From assembly GCA_029379385.1 (NCBI GenBank), contig CM055612.1:17608001-17672000 (forward strand): a DNA stretch of 64,000 bases, written 5' to 3'. Position 1 is the first letter of the stretch. Every line of letters starts with the position of its first letter. The notes beneath the pieces were generated by a model, which was not told the origin of the DNA, did no database searches, and saw only the letters and a program-made list of their open reading frames with translations. Below, piece by piece: positions 50,228-63,280 of the stretch. Made by a program: the position numbers and the translations under genes. Origin of the DNA: Quillaja saponaria. Taxonomy: Eukaryota; Streptophyta; Magnoliopsida; Fabales; Quillajaceae.

Positions 50228-50999
50228 GGTGTAAACTTCTAATTATTAAGAACCAATATATATCAACATCTATGCATTTCTTTGAAACTAACTCCTCTTA
50301 GGCATCTTAACAAATACCTTAAAGACAACTTTGGTTCCATTTTATGTATGTACATATTATATATATACATACCAAGAAAATCAACAGTAGTTCATAATTC
50401 AAAATTACTCATATTCCAACATTAATTAAAGTTATATAAATTATTCATGAACATTGAAGGGGTTATTATTGCCTTCCTTAGCTAGCCACATAGCTAGACA
50501 AGGTTGCAAGGTAAGAAAGAGGAGGAGCTTACTGCTGCTCGGCTGAAACAACCCAAAACAAGGGCTGCAAAATAAGGCTGGCAATGGAGGTGTTGCAGGA
50601 GGCGTTTGAAGGAGCTACTGCCACCGTCAAAGGCTGCTACCAAGCTTTGCCCATCCAGTTTGAAAGTTTTCAACGATTGGGAGGAAGCAAGGCCGATGAT
50701 GATGCAAGAAGAAGCTCGGCTGAATAAGGAAGGGAAGAAAAATGAAAGACTCTTAATCAAGGCAAAAAAAAAAAAAAAATAGGGGAAGAGTTGGCTAAAA
50801 GAGAAAGAAAAAGAAAAGAAAATAAAAGGACAATGAAGGAAAAGAGAAAAAATTTAAAAGTAAAATGAAAGTGAATTTTAAACATAAAGAGTATATGTAT
50901 ATGTGTAATATTTAATTATTTCATGTAATTGTATATTTTTATAAGTAAAAGTTATTACAATAACTTTAAAACTCAATATTACGATACTTGGTTATAACA
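50228..50999 (-). repeat. Tekay-type 3' LTR, second part
   Basis: Continues the LTR interrupted at 37995: AACTAACTCCTCTTAGGCAT, AACTTTGGTTCCATTT, GCTAGCCA then ATAGCTAGACAAGG, and GGAGGAAGCAAGGCC match 56520-57300. On the minus strand the LTR begins TGTTATAACC at 50999, right after a purine tract AAGAAAGGAGAC, which gives its orientation. Confidence 0.8.
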
Positions 51000-51089
51000 G
51001 TCTCCTTTCTTAAAAGAAAGTCGTCTCGAATCTCAATAGAATAATTATGGATATATGGTTTACTTGAATCATTCAAATAAATACAAATA

Positions 51090-51377
51090 TTATTGCCTCA
51101 TCACATCTTTGGGTTCCCAAGTGGCTTCTTGTTCATTATGATGTTGCCAGATGACTTTTACTGTAGGAATGATCTTCGATTGAAGCTTACATACTTGTCT
51201 ATCTATGATTGCCACTGGTTGCTCTCCATATGTCAAATTCTTATCCACTTGTACTTCTTGAACCCACAAAATGTGAGACTGATTCGGCAAATACTTTTGA
51301 AGCATAAACACATGAAAAGTCGGATGTACCCTATCCAAGTCTAATGGTAATGCCAAATTGTATGCCGCAACTCCCAC
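51090..51377 (-). pseudogene. integrase C-terminus with chromodomain
   Basis: Contains LDRVHPTFHVFMLQKYLPN, then VAIIDRQVCKLQSKIIP, VKVIWQHHNEQEATWEPKDVM. The last part is a chromodomain, which in active chromoviruses targets integration to marked heterochromatin. The upstream frame is broken, so no intact integrase is joined to it. Confidence 0.85.
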
Positions 51378-51825
51378 CTAATCCAAAATTTAAAAAAGTC
51401 CAATAAACCTCAGACTCAACTTCCCTTTCTTACCAAATCTTATTATGCCTTTAAAAGGTGAAACTTTCAAAAAGACTTGATTACCTACTTCTAATTCTAA
51501 TTCTCTCTAATGATTATCGGCATAAGACTTCTGCCTAGATTGAGTCATCCTTAACCTATCATGAATCACCAACACTTTCTTTATAGTATCCTGAACTAAC
51601 TCTGGTCCAAGTAACTAATGCTCACCAATTTCAAACCATCCAACTGGACATCTACACTTCCTTTCATACAGAGTCTCAAATGGTGCCATCTAAATGTTGT
51701 TGTGATAACTGTTGTTGTAAGCGAACTCCATAAATGACAAGTGCTGATCCCAACTTCCTTCAAAATCTATCATTTAAGCTTGCAACATATCCTCTAAGGT
51801 TTGTATAGTTCTCTTAGACTGACCA

Positions 51826-52520
51826 TTAGTTTAAGGTTGAATAGCAATTGAGTGCCCAAAGCTTCCTAAAAAGATTTTCTGTAGTAAACTGAGGACCCCA
51901 GTTTGAAATGATGGAAATAGGTACTCTGTGTAACGAAATTATCTCATCCAGGTACAACTTAGCATACTGACGTGCTGAGTACGTAGTTTTCACAAACAGA
52001 AAGTACGCTAATTTCGTCAACCATTCTACAATAATCCAGATTGAGTCATAACCCCTGAAGATCTTGGGAAGTCCTATTACAAAGTCCATAGTAACTTTCT
52101 CCCATTTCTACTCAGGAATGCCTAATCTTTGCAATGTTTCTGCTAGTTTTTGATGTTTAGCTTTTAGTTGCTAACATCCTAGGCACATGGAAACAAAGTC
52201 TGTTAAATCATTTTTCGTACCATCCCACTAATAAAATTTCTTTAAGTCTTCATACATCTTGGAAGAACCATGATATATCACATATGATGAACAGTAAGTC
52301 ACTTCAAGAATTTTCTTTCTCAACTTCGAATCAACTAGCATAACTACACGATTATTATACCTTAGCGCTCCTTCATTATCCACCCTAAACTTACTGATTG
52401 CAGACTGATCACATGTGGCTTCCTTGGGATATACCTCAAAATAAGCTGCCTATGCATGAGCTAACAACACCACATCAGGAGACACTTCAAATGTAACTCA
52501 ATCAGCCATGAATTTTTGCA
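51826..52520 (-). pseudogene. Tekay-type integrase core
   Basis: The open piece at 51826-52089 has MDFVIGLPKIFRGYDSIWII, which holds the first catalytic Asp, then FVKTTYSARQYAKLYLDEII and LHRVPISIISNWGPQFT. The second catalytic Asp (usually SDRG) is changed to Asn here (SNWG), so the core is dead even apart from its stops. A zinc-binding part lies upstream to about 52500. Confidence 0.8.
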
Positions 52521-52599
52521 AATATTTAACAACTTGACTGCGAAAAGCTATCATATAGGATAAACTACCTATTGACTTTTTACTCAAAGCATCCATAAA

Positions 52600-54281
52600 C
52601 AATAATAATCTTCTAATAACTCACTCTATCTATGCTGCCTCAAATTCAAATCTTTCTGATCCAATATGTACTTAAGACTTTTATAATCCGTGAAAATTTC
52701 ATAGCTTTCACCATATAAGTAATAACTCTACAACTTCAATGCAAAAATTACTGCCGCCATCTCCAGGTCATAGGTGGAATAATTCATTTCATGCTTCTTT
52801 AGCTATCTCGAGGTATATGCAATCACCTTTCCATCCTGCATCCAAACACACCCAAATCCAATACTAGAAGCATCACAAAATACCGTATACTTCCTCATAC
52901 CAAAAGGAAGAGTAAAGACTGGGGCTGAAGTCAAACAAATCTCCTGTAATACCTAGCTAAACCCAGAAACCTTCGAATTTCAGACACATTTATTGAACAA
53001 GGCCAATTCTTATATGCATCTTTCTTTGGGTCCACTCAAATTCCTTCTTTCGAAATCACATTTCCAAGAAATGTTATCTGATTCAACCAGAATTTACACT
53101 TAGAGAATTTAGCATAAAGCTTATTTTCCCTAAGTTTTTGCAAGATAATATGAAGATACCTTTCATGTTCCTCCTCACTCAAGAGTACACCAAGATGTCA
53201 TCAATAAAGACAATAACAAATTGATCCAGGAAAAGCCTTGAACACCTTATTCATAAGATCCATGAAAGCTACAAAAGCATTAGTGAGTCCAAAAGATATA
53301 ATAAGAACTCATAATATCCATACCGGGTGCAAAAAGTAGTTTTCGGAATGTCTTCTTTCTTAATTCAAAGTTGATGATACTTCGATTGTAGATTAATCTT
53401 GGAAAAGTTTTAAGCCCCCTGCAAATAATCAAATAAATCATTAATCCTAGGAAGGGGATACTTGTTATTCATTATGACTTTATTCAGCTGCCGGTAATCA
53501 ATACACAGTTAGAATGAACCATCTTTCTTTTAAACAAATAAAATAGGACCATCCCAAGGAGATGTACTGGGCCGGATAACCCCTTATCTAGCTAGTCTTG
53601 CAACTGCATCTTTAACTCTCTTAATTCACTGAAAGCTATGCAGTACGAGGATATAAAGATTGGTTGAGTGCCTAACAATAAATCAATACACAACTCTATC
53701 TTCCTCTCAAGAGGAAGATAAGGAAGTTCTTCCAGAAACACACCAGGGAATTTATTCACTATAGGAATTTGCTCCAAAGGAGGACACTCCAACTGCGTAT
53801 CCTTAACATAGGCTAGATAAGCCAGATGTTTTTTCCTGATAAGCCTCCTAGCTTGAATGACAAAGATCAAACTATGAGTAACTTCACTTCGATCCCCTTG
53901 AAAAAAAAAAGTCGGCTTCTCAGGAATGCTGAGCTTGTCTTTTTTTTTTTTCTCATAACAATCCACTATCGCATGATAATTAGATAAGTAGACCATGTCT
54001 AAAATCACATCATATTCTAACATTTCTAGTATTGTCAAGTCCACAAAACATGCCCCATTATCCACCATTACCTCATAAAATGGAATTTACCTAGTTGCAA
54101 GAATTATTTTCCCCATAAGTGTCCAAACTACTAAAGGAAACTCGAGAGGCTCAGATGCGCTTTTCACATAAGAGGCAAAATGTAAAGGAATGAGTGGCTC
54201 TAGGATCAAATAGTATTTTAGCACTAATTGAATAAATAAAGAATCTACTTGACACCACGACATTTGAAACCAAAGCATCAT
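52600..54281 (-). pseudogene. Tekay-type protease, RT and RNase H
   Basis: The piece at 53592-54068 reads from late protease (YDVILDMVYLSNYHAIVDC) through LIRKKHLAYLAYV and FPGVFLEELPYLP to the RT lead ELRELKMQLQD. The 54087-54281 piece covers the start of protease. Further RT blocks are readable in shifted frames to about 53050, and RNase H to about 52600. A poly-T/A tract at 53938-53951 encodes a Lys run. Confidence 0.8.
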
Positions 54282-54447
54282 GTGTAGTCAAACCATAAAC
54301 ATGGGCTTAATCCCTACCAGACAATGGCGAACTTTTAGAAAAAGTACCACGACCCCCCTGAGATCTAGTAAGAGTGGCAAACAATGAAGGTCCACCCTAC
54401 ACTGAGTAAAATGTACAAGCCAAAGAAGACTACCCACTTATCATTGA

Positions 54448-54489
54448 ACAATCTCGGATATGATAATCCATGGCACCACACTTGAAACA
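54448..54489 (-). pseudogene. CCHC zinc knuckle of the Tekay-type gag
   Basis: CFKCGAMDYHIRDC has intact C-x2-C-x4-H-x4-C spacing. It marks the nucleocapsid part of gag. The gag core upstream, to the ATG near 55477, is interrupted by stops. Confidence 0.85.
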
Positions 54490-55680
54490 TGCACTAGACT
54501 CCCTTCTATATTGTCTTATGTGTTCGATACCACAAGTAGGGCATATAGGAACTTCTGAGGTTCGAAGGCCACTAGATGATGCCACTTATGACTGACTTCC
54601 AAAGCTCTATCTAGTTTGACCTCTGCCTAACGATAACCCCCACTAAAAGAGCCACATCCTAAAGTAGATTCACTTCTAGGGCTTCAAGAACCACCTAACC
54701 TAGAAATGGAAGGACCTTCTTGTCTTACCTTCTTATGACTTTATTGCTTTGATTACCTTTTCAAATACCTGTTCCCAATTGATAAGTAGCATCCATAGCC
54801 TGAGTATATGTGGTAGTGTCCGTCACAACGAACTCCCTTCTGCATTGTCTTATTAACAAACTGTTTCACTCTCATCTGCCTAGTTACTACCTATAAAGAG
54901 CAAATCGGGATAACTTGGTAAATCAGGTCTCATACTTTGCCGATGACATGCCTTCAGTCTAAACCAGTTGCTCAAATTTCCAAGCATACTTATCCTTCAT
55001 ACTCTCAAGTAAAAATAGTTTGGCAAAAGCTTTACTAAACTCTGGCCATGCAAGTGGAGTTGGCTCAATTTGCTGCTGTACAACTTGTACCACTCGTACA
55101 CCACATCATCCAGCTGATAACTAACTAACTCTACTACCTGAAGGGTCACAGTCCAAAGCCACACACAATCAATCAAACTCCTTCAAGAAAGTATATGGAT
55201 CCTAAGTAGAGTCCATACCAGAGAACCTAGGTGGTTGCATCTTCTTGAAATCATGTAGTAATATAAATACTCTGCACTCTATCCAATCCCTGCACAAGCT
55301 GCTCTAAATTAGGACCAGATGCTCTTATTTTAACTTGCTCAACTACTTTACCTTTTCCTCTACCATATCCTATACAACCTCTACCCTGGCTACAAGCACT
55401 TGAGGACTAGTAGATACTTAGTCGAAGCCAGCAACCTACTACCTCCCACGACCAGCAACATGACCACTATACCTCATCGTATCTAAAATAAGCACAAACG
55501 GATTCAATATACAATTCTCATATAAGGCAAATAACAATATATTAGAGAATCATAACTTGAAGTTTTATGATGAATTATGACGTATTACTAAGTCCAGATA
55601 TGCCTCAGGTAACGTATGCAAATAAAGTAACCACATTTAAATCTAAAAGTTCATTGATTTAAAACTTCTGTAACCCTGAC

Positions 55681-57334
55681 TCCAAATCTAAAAGAAATGT
55701 ATACAATCATTGATTTAAAACTCCATTAAGAGAAAACTTTATAAAAATATGACTAACATATATTCACCAACAGGAGTAGTATTTTTTTTTAAAAAATATT
55801 GGCAGAGGTTCCCCATAAAGTGGAACATGCCAGAATATTACATAAAACATATACGCCTATTTACACAACAACAATAACACAATAACCACAAGAAGTTCTG
55901 ATCCATTTTCATATCAAAAAAATTAACAAAGCAAACTTTTACATAATTCAAAAGTTCATGACTCAAGACCTAATATGACTACAAATCTTTCATCCCTGGC
56001 TTTAAGATTGTATCCTTTTGTGAATAACTTGTCGTAGCAGTAATCGATAAGTCTGTTAGGTCAAAAAAGCTTGATAAGAGCTTGATGCTAAAAAAACATA
56101 AACAAACGAAGAGTGAGTCAACTCAATAAGTGTAAAATATACCTAAAAGGTACTAGCATAAATCCACATATAACTAGAAGACATCTACTTAATAGTTTCA
56201 TATGCATACCGATACACATGACATACCAAATGTTTAAGTTTAAAGAAAAACATAATATTTTTATCACGTAATCAATCTAAGCATTAAACATGCGCACTCG
56301 ACAACTATATATACATAAATACATATATACATATAAGAAAATATTCAATACACAACTAGCAACCCAAGGATAACATTTTTCACTCTCAAAGTTTATGAAT
56401 TTTACTCACCGTTCCTTCTTGGGTTCAAGTGTAACATCGAATCAAAGTTGCATTTCGGATCTAAAATTACATTTTCAAATATAATTTAGTTTGCAAATTT
56501 CATAGGGCATTAGCTTCTAATTATCAAGAACATATATATATCAACTTCTATGTATTTTTTTGAAACTAACTCCTCTTAGGCATTTTAACAAATACCTTGA
56601 AGGCAACTTTGGTTCCATTTCATGTATGTACCTATTATATATATATATACATACCAAGACAATCAATACTAATCCTTAATTTCAGCATTATTCATATTCC
56701 AAACATTAATTGGAAGTTATATAAATTATTTAGGAACATTGAAACTTCAACTTTAGAATTTCCTTAGCAACCAAACTTATATCTATCATATTCATCCCTA
56801 CTAAAGCTATAATCATCCTCCTAAACTTTTTAGAATTCAAACCCTTAATCAAAATCGAAAGAAAAAGGACTCTACTCTTAAAGGAAACAATTGATTAATT
56901 GGAAATAAGAACTTGAAAACTAACATACAAGTGGCTTGTCAACACTAACAAAGGTGGCTGTCAACACAACAAAGGTGACTACTACAACATAAATGGGTTG
57001 TTCTTACCTTCCTTAGCTAGCCATATAGCTAGACAAGGCTGTAAGGCGAGGAGGAAGAGGAGGAGGTTACTATTCCTCGGCTAAAATAACTCAAAATAGG
57101 GGCTGCAAAACAAGGTTGGTGGTGAAGCTGCTACATGAGGCATTGGAAGGAGTTGCTGCCACCATCAAAGTCTGCTACCAAGCTCTGCAGATCTAGTTTG
57201 AAAGATTCCAATGCCAAGGAGGAAGCAAGGCCAGTGATGATGCAAGATAAGAAGCTTGGCTGAATAAGGAATGGAAGAAAATTAGAAGTCTTTCAACCAA
57301 GGCAGAAACAAAACAAGGGAAACAAATAAACAAG
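55681..57334 (-). repeat. Tekay-type 5' LTR, cut by a second Athila-like copy
   Basis: Matches the split left LTR (36930-37995 plus 50228-50760). The junction region at about 56505 (TTTCATAGGGCATTAGC) shows the unbroken sequence where the Athila-like element entered the other LTR. It ends at 57334, where another Athila-like LTR starts. Its expected last 200 or so bases are not found immediately after that element. Confidence 0.75.
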
Positions 57335-58442
57335 TGTTGTGAAAAATACTATGCAAGTACATATATCATTTAAACATGTAATCAAGTGTAAGTTAAGTAT
57401 CATTCCCATAAGGAATTAATTCTATCAAGTCAAGTACTAAAATTTACCAATTTTAACTTTATTTAGATGATTGAAAACTTCAGATTTTTAACTATGATTA
57501 AACTAAAGCAAGTACATAAAACAACTAAACTTAAGAATATATAGAGAAAACCTAGGAATATAATTTTCCTCACACTTCACTTAACTTGCCTTTATCCTAT
57601 CATTCTTAATTATGATATTATGATATTATGTTATTAACCTAAGGCTCTAAGTTTATTATAAGTGTCTTTCAAATTGCTTATAATTCATACCGTAGTTAAT
57701 CAATTCACTATATGTCAATGAGAATTGAATTAAACAAGGTTCACTAAGAACAAACATAAATGTTTACACAAAGTATATAGGTATATGCTTATCCTATGTA
57801 CAAATCAAATTCAAACAACTAGATGAATGAATTTAGACATATGCTATATCACTTAAGGATAAACCTAGATTTCCTTCGTCAAAGTTCCTCTAAGCTACCA
57901 AGATAATCTAATTAGTAGCTAATCAATTAGAAGCATAAAGCATAGAATGACATAGATAACATAATTATCAAGCCCTAAGCAATCGATAAATAAAACTAAG
58001 TCAAGCTACATGTGAGTTCTATAATAATCTTAGAAAAAGGATTTAGTTCATGCTACTAAATATAAACATGACTACAACTAAACAAGTTATCATGAAAATG
58101 CAAAGAAACTAAAAGGAATAAAGGTTTAGCTTTTCAGTGTTGCAGCCTTGGTTTTTCACGGCCTAGGTGCCCGACAAGCTAAAATCCTATCCCTTAAGCA
58201 ATTGGTCTTCAAAAAGAACTCCTTGATGCTTGTATTTTCAAAACACACAACCAAAGTTTAATAGGAACTCTTATTTAAAAGATAAATTCTAAGCAATAAT
58301 AACTAAAACATGGCATTTTAATGCAATATGAATTAAACTACAAACTAAGCTAAAATTAAACAATTCGTAATGCAAAACTCAAGAACCTAGCTAAAATGAA
58401 TGTAGAATGTGATGTAATATAAGTTATTTCATGAACTTATCA
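57335..58442 (-). repeat. Athila-like LTR, third copy (1108 bp)
   Basis: Starts TGTTGTGAAAAATAC and ends GAACTTATCA, matching the LTRs at 37996 and 48666. It lacks about 270 bases around the GC-rich part (junction near 58130). Confidence 0.85.
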
Positions 58443-59644
58443 CCCTAAACTTAAGATTTTGCTAGTCCTTGAGCAAAAGAGTGAAATAAACAAATGACAT
58501 AGTTAAAGATGCATTACACCAAAATAATGATATTCCTATAATACCCTTAAAAGTTTCACCGAATCTTTACTCAATGTTCAACCCCCTGGTATCATTCAAA
58601 CTCATGTTTAACTCTAAAGCAAGCATCATTCTCAAATGGATTTCCAAGTGTGTGTGTATAAATGATCTTTTTACCTCGAATTGCATGCAACCTGGATAAG
58701 TTATGCCTATTCAAATCCTGCCTAGCATTCAAACCTCATAAGTTTGCTTTTCAAATCCTTCTCTACTAATGTAAACCAATACTAGGCTAAAAATTAATAG
58801 GCCTTTTAAAGCTTGTAGCGTAAGCTAGGGCAACGATATAATGAAAGCAAAATAAGCATATGTTATCCTAAGCACCTAAATCATACATCCCATTACTTAA
58901 TTTTGACTTGATATTCCTTTTTTCTTTTTCACCACTTCAAAATTTTCATTCTTTTGCTCATATTTTCACCCATTTGTCACACCACTAACTTGAATTTTTC
59001 TTATGTGAATAATTGGGGTGAACTAAGGGCACGACCATCCTTTACTTTTTTTTTTTTTTTTTTGCTCCTTTACTTTGTATGACTTAATATTTATCTAGAA
59101 TGACCAAATTCTTAAGAGTAAGGGTTCAAAATTGGATTCCAAAATAAACATAAGCAATAATATGGATGACCAAGGTTTAAAAAGCTCAAAGAATTGTACT
59201 AAGGATATAAATAAACAAGGTTAGCTTGAAATGCTCAAATGATTCAACAATGGCCTAAATTCTCTCCTTAACTTAGTTTTGTCTAGTATTTCACCTCAAG
59301 AGGGAATCAAGCAAATTCTAGTATTCTAAACCAAACAAGGATATGCTAAACATAAACCATTTCTAAGAGAGCAAAACAATCCCGAGGAAAAAAGAAAACC
59401 AAGTACAGAATATGTGTTGGAAATCATATCCTACAATGTTACTTAACTCAAGAAATAAAACACAATATCAAGATTGCATGATAACCAAATTCTTATCATA
59501 GGATGAAGGAATTTCATTATAAAGAAATAATAGTATCTTAACCAATATAACAAACTAAAGCAATTAAACAACTAAAAACTTCACAAACATAACTCAAAAG
59601 CATGCAAAAACTACCCCCAAACTTAAATATGACATTGTCCTCAA

Positions 59645-60132
59645 CTTTCAACTCTCAACTCTCAACTCAACTAAGCCTTAAAATCCCAAACTAGTTGGGG
59701 TCGGCTATATGAATCCTTTTCCTCCATTCGCATCGATCCAAAACAAGATTTTCATTAATTCCTAGTACAGCCATATCTTTCTCGATGACTACCCCCCATG
59801 TAAGTTTCGGTCTCCTCTTTCCCCGTCTAATACCTGGCACCTGGACCATGTCACCTTGCTTAACTACTGCGTCCATTGGCCGACGTTGGATGTGTCCAAA
59901 CCAACGTAGACGATTCTCCCTCATTTTCTCCTCAATAAATGCTACTTCCACCTTCCTACGAATCTCCTCATTTCTTATTCTATCCTTTCTTGTATGTCCT
60001 ATCATCCATCTTAACATTCTCATTTCGGCTACTCCCATCTTATGCTAATGTTGCTTCTTAACTGCCCAACATTCGGGTACCATACAGCATAGCTGGTCTT
60101 ACTGCCGACTTATAAAATTTCCCTTTCAATCT
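59645..60132 (-). mobile_element. 5'-truncated RTE-type LINE with perfect 16-bp target duplication
   Basis: ATGACATTGTCCTCAA occurs at 59629-59644 and 60133-60148; the first Athila-like copy has this site only once (near 40615). On the minus strand the insert encodes the end of an RTE reverse transcriptase ORF, from KGKFYKSAVRPAMLYGT through VAEMRMLRWMIG, ENRLRWFGHIQRRP and KRRPKLTW to the stop at about 59691. A 3'UTR with CCCAAACTAGTTGGGGTCGG (+ strand complement region near 59690) follows, then a short TTGAGAG repeat tail (59645-59675) instead of poly-A. A repeat tail of this type is a hallmark of RTE elements. It is 5' truncated, with one frameshift near 60045. Confidence 0.9.
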
Positions 60133-60471
60133 ATGACATTGTCCTCAATGGAATAAAAAAAAACATAGAGAATAAAGCAAGAATAAGGAAACTTCCTTGA
60201 CAAGCGAAGCAAGGCAAGAGTGCCTAATCCTTTTCTGCCATGTTATCAAAGATAGGAGGGTCCATATAAGTTGAGAAGTTAGTCATGTGAACTCCAATGT
60301 GCTCCACACAACATTGCATTTATGCCATAGCATTAAAGCAACTTTTTTGGTGCTTCTAGAGTCTCTCTACCCACTCCATTAGTTGAGACAAAGTCATTCA
60401 TTGATAACAATCTTTTCAATATTCCATTTAGGCTGCAGCAACTCTTTATTGTTTTCATAGTGCACACTGGC

Positions 60472-61170
60472 TCAGACATATAAAATGGTGATTAAACATG
60501 AGAATTGAAGTCCTTCATTTGTTTGGGAGCGGGAACACTTGATGATATTGGAAAAAATCAGGGTTCCAATATTAATGCTTTTGCTAGTAGAATTGAAATA
60601 CAAGATAATAGCTCTTTCCTTAGTGACATCAGTAAGATGTGTACAAAGCAGCATATTGCTAGCCAAAAATAAAATCCATGCTTTTTAATACCTGCTCATT
60701 GCATTGGCCTAGAAAGTAATTGGCTTGCCTTTGGACAATTTTCATGTAGTTCGACCCTTGCATAAGAAAGATATAACCTCCTCCAAATCCACTTCACCTT
60801 CCACAAGCGGGGCGTACTCATCCTCTTCAATGTCTTACAACCTATAAACTGTATTAATAGGGACGACTATCAAATGGAACTTGTCGCCCACAAACAATTA
60901 CTATTCTTGTGATCGGGGGCATTGGCATAGAATTCCCTATACCAATGGAACAACCATCGATTTTGGTGGTTCACAAAATTGCTCCCAAGAACAAGCTTCA
61001 ATAATTTCATAAATGGCATTATGCAAATGGAAATCAATTCAAATCCCCTCTTGGCTATTATGTTCTGGTTTACAAGAGAATGTGCATAGCGACTTTGAGC
61101 TTTGTCAGAAATAAATTTGGTGTGATCATAAGTAGCACTAGAAACACCACTTAATCTTTGGAGGCATAGC
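60472..61170 (-). pseudogene. env-position ORF of second Athila-like copy
   Basis: The minus strand reads from an MPPK-type start near 61167 to 60472 with several stops. The segment LTDVTKERAIILYFNSTSKSINIG matches the first copy's SDVTKERAILLHSILTDKRIDIG. It is more decayed than the first copy. Confidence 0.7.
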
Positions 61171-61261
61171 TACAAATTCAATTAAATACCACAAGCTTGC
61201 TTAATATCCACAAGTTCAACACTATAATCTCACAACCCCCAAACTTGAATAACAATATCTG

Positions 61262-61900
61262 TTATAACACTATTTTTACGTATGTTTTAGAATTATTCGT
61301 ATGTAACTTACTGTAATTAGGTGGATAAAAGTTTATGTGAAGAAAAATTAAAATAAAGAAATACTTATATATTTTATGTATGTAATTAGGAAATTAATTT
61401 TCATTATGTTATTGGTTAATTTTAAAAACTTGAAATTGACTTGTGTAAATTATTGTGTATAACATCTGTAAAAAAAGAAAAAAGAAACCAATATAATATA
61501 TGAATATATATAATACCTTCAGAATAAATCACCACCACAAGAATTAAAGTAACTTTGTGACCATTGACCTTATCATTTCTTTTTCTTTTTTTTCTTTTAT
61601 CCTTCACCTTGGCTGATTTCCATTTTTACTCCCCTATTCTCGATTTTTCTAGCTCTTTCTTTCCACCAATTTACTACTCTTTCTTTTCAAGAATCTGCCA
61701 GCCGAGCTTCTTATTTCCAATGCGCTGTTTCTATTCTTCACGTTCTACCGGAAGGAGTTTCTTTGCAATTGATCATTCTCCTTTCTTTTGGCCGCCAAGT
61801 TGCCTTATTCCTAGTTCTTTTTTCATCTTATACAGCAGCATGGTCATGAGTTCATAAACCAACTGTGGGTATAATTGGTTGTTTTTCTTTTGTGTCCGCT
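61262..61900 (+). repeat. diverged Tekay-type LTR, + orientation
   Basis: Begins TGTTATAACACTA, like the 5' end of the Tekay-type LTR on the minus strand at 50999 (TGTTATAACCAAG). It later shares the CCTTGGCTGATT and CAGCCGAGCTTCTT motifs with that LTR. No internal region follows, so it is a solo or truncated LTR of a related subfamily. Confidence 0.5.
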
Positions 61901-62508
61901 CAATAGGAATATAAATAAAAGAATGTTGGGTCAGCTTTTGAGTACTTTGGAGGAAAGAAGACAGAGGAGCATCTTCACAAAGAAATCGAAAAGCTTCAAC
62001 GGCAACAAAGTTTTACACCATTCAAATGAAGGGTAGGCTATCCTTTGTAGCAAAGAATTTTACACTGTCACCCATTCAAGAACTTTCGCATCCTGCTTAA
62101 AGATGCAACGCCATCAACCTTGCCAAAGGATTCCCTGACTTTCTTGCACCTCCTTATATCAAAATGCTGCTGTTCAGTCCCTGACTTCCTTGCTGACGCA
62201 GATAAAATTGGTCAACATTGGCATCAATTCAAAATATTTGCGTCTGCACCACTACAGATTCAAATGCATTAACTGCATATGCTGATAACTGGTAATAAAA
62301 ATGGCACCAATGCGTGTTATCTGTGTCTACATGACTGACGCAAATGATAAAAAGCAAACTCATATGGTTTTAAGGAATATGGTGCCAATGCATTTCAGGT
62401 TTCAACATCTGCAATTTTTATTTTTATTTTCCCACTATCATCGTCTGCATTTTTTGGACGCAAATATGGGGCTATCTGTGGCTGCTTAGAATAATTTCTA
62501 GTAGTGAT
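61901..62508. mobile_element. probable CACTA transposon end
   Basis: The stretch ends at 62508 with AATTTCTAGTAGTG, whose reverse complement CACTACTAGAAATT is a classic CACTA (CMC) terminus. Before it, short motifs around GCGTCTGCA, GACGCAAAT and ATCTGCA(T/A) recur in both directions (about 62195-62465), as expected of subterminal repeats. No matching left terminus is seen, and the left edge given is a guess. No transposase is recognised. Confidence 0.5.
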
Positions 62509-62519
62509 ATTTGACAAAT

Positions 62520-63280
62520 TTTACACTTAAATGAATTAATAATAAAATTATCTGAAAAATAGAAAAGCAATACATATTTTTTTAATTTATCTAATTTCTC
62601 ATAGTAATTCTTTAAAAATTGCAGTCATTGAAATTATCCATGTGCAAAAAAAAAAAAAAAAAAAAATTACAAATATACGAGAGAAAAATTTTCTATCTTC
62701 TCAATCATATATGTAAATTCAGTTAAGTTTAAAATTCATCTCATCTACTTGCAACCGATTCATGAATCGAACAATGCTCAAACCATAATTAAAAATAGAT
62801 GGAGGATTCATGACAACAGTGTTATGGGTGGTTATTGTATAGTTGTATTTTAGAATAATTATACATTTTAAAACAAAACTTTAGTGAGATTATCAACTAA
62901 AAGGTGCTGCATAAAAGTTAAAAAGTGTTTGAATAGTTAACGTAAAAGCATTGTTAGATATAAAAGTTGTTTGATTGTACTTTTTTAAAAGATATATTGA
63001 GTATTAAAATTATTAAAAGGAGTATGATTTAAAATATATTGTCAATAAGTTCTTTCAAAATTATTTTTATATAATTAGTTTTGATATCTAAATAATAATA
63101 ATATATATTTTTTAAATAATGATAATATATATTTCTTTTTATTGATTTGAGGGATTTTGATTTTGTACATAAATCAGAATAAGGGTATGTATTGAAATGT
63201 GAAAATCACCAGGGATTCTATTTCGGAAGTAAAAATCATTTCGGGAAAAAAAAAAAAAGACCATTTTTATTGGCCCTTAT
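62520..63280. other. AT-rich sequence, no gene seen
   Basis: Contains a poly-A run (62646-62667) and several AT-rich short repeats. No coding or structural RNA signal is recognised. Confidence 0.45.

Larger units (their letters stand above)
51000..55680 (-). mobile_element. Tekay-type chromovirus internal region
   Basis: Minus-strand gag-pol in normal gypsy order, with many stops: gag from an ATG at about 55477, zinc knuckle at 54448-54489, protease and RT start at 53592-54281, RT to RNase H down to about 52600, integrase around 51826-52500, and a chromodomain end at 51090-51377. The chromodomain at the integrase C-terminus marks a chromovirus, and the wording of its segments fits the Tekay (Del) clade best. 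It is flanked by matching LTRs, each cut by a later insertion. Confidence 0.85.
57335..61261 (-). mobile_element. second Athila-like element, 3' fragment
   Basis: Consists of a 3' LTR (57335-58442, shorter than those of the first copy), then sequence collinear with 39371-42000, including the env-position ORF near 60472-61170. It ends at about 61261, so gag and pol are missing. It carries an RTE insertion at 59645-60132. Confidence 0.8.

Noticed and set aside
62301..62489. 62-codon open frame
   Set aside because: It lies in the subterminal repeats of the probable CACTA end and has no family resemblance.
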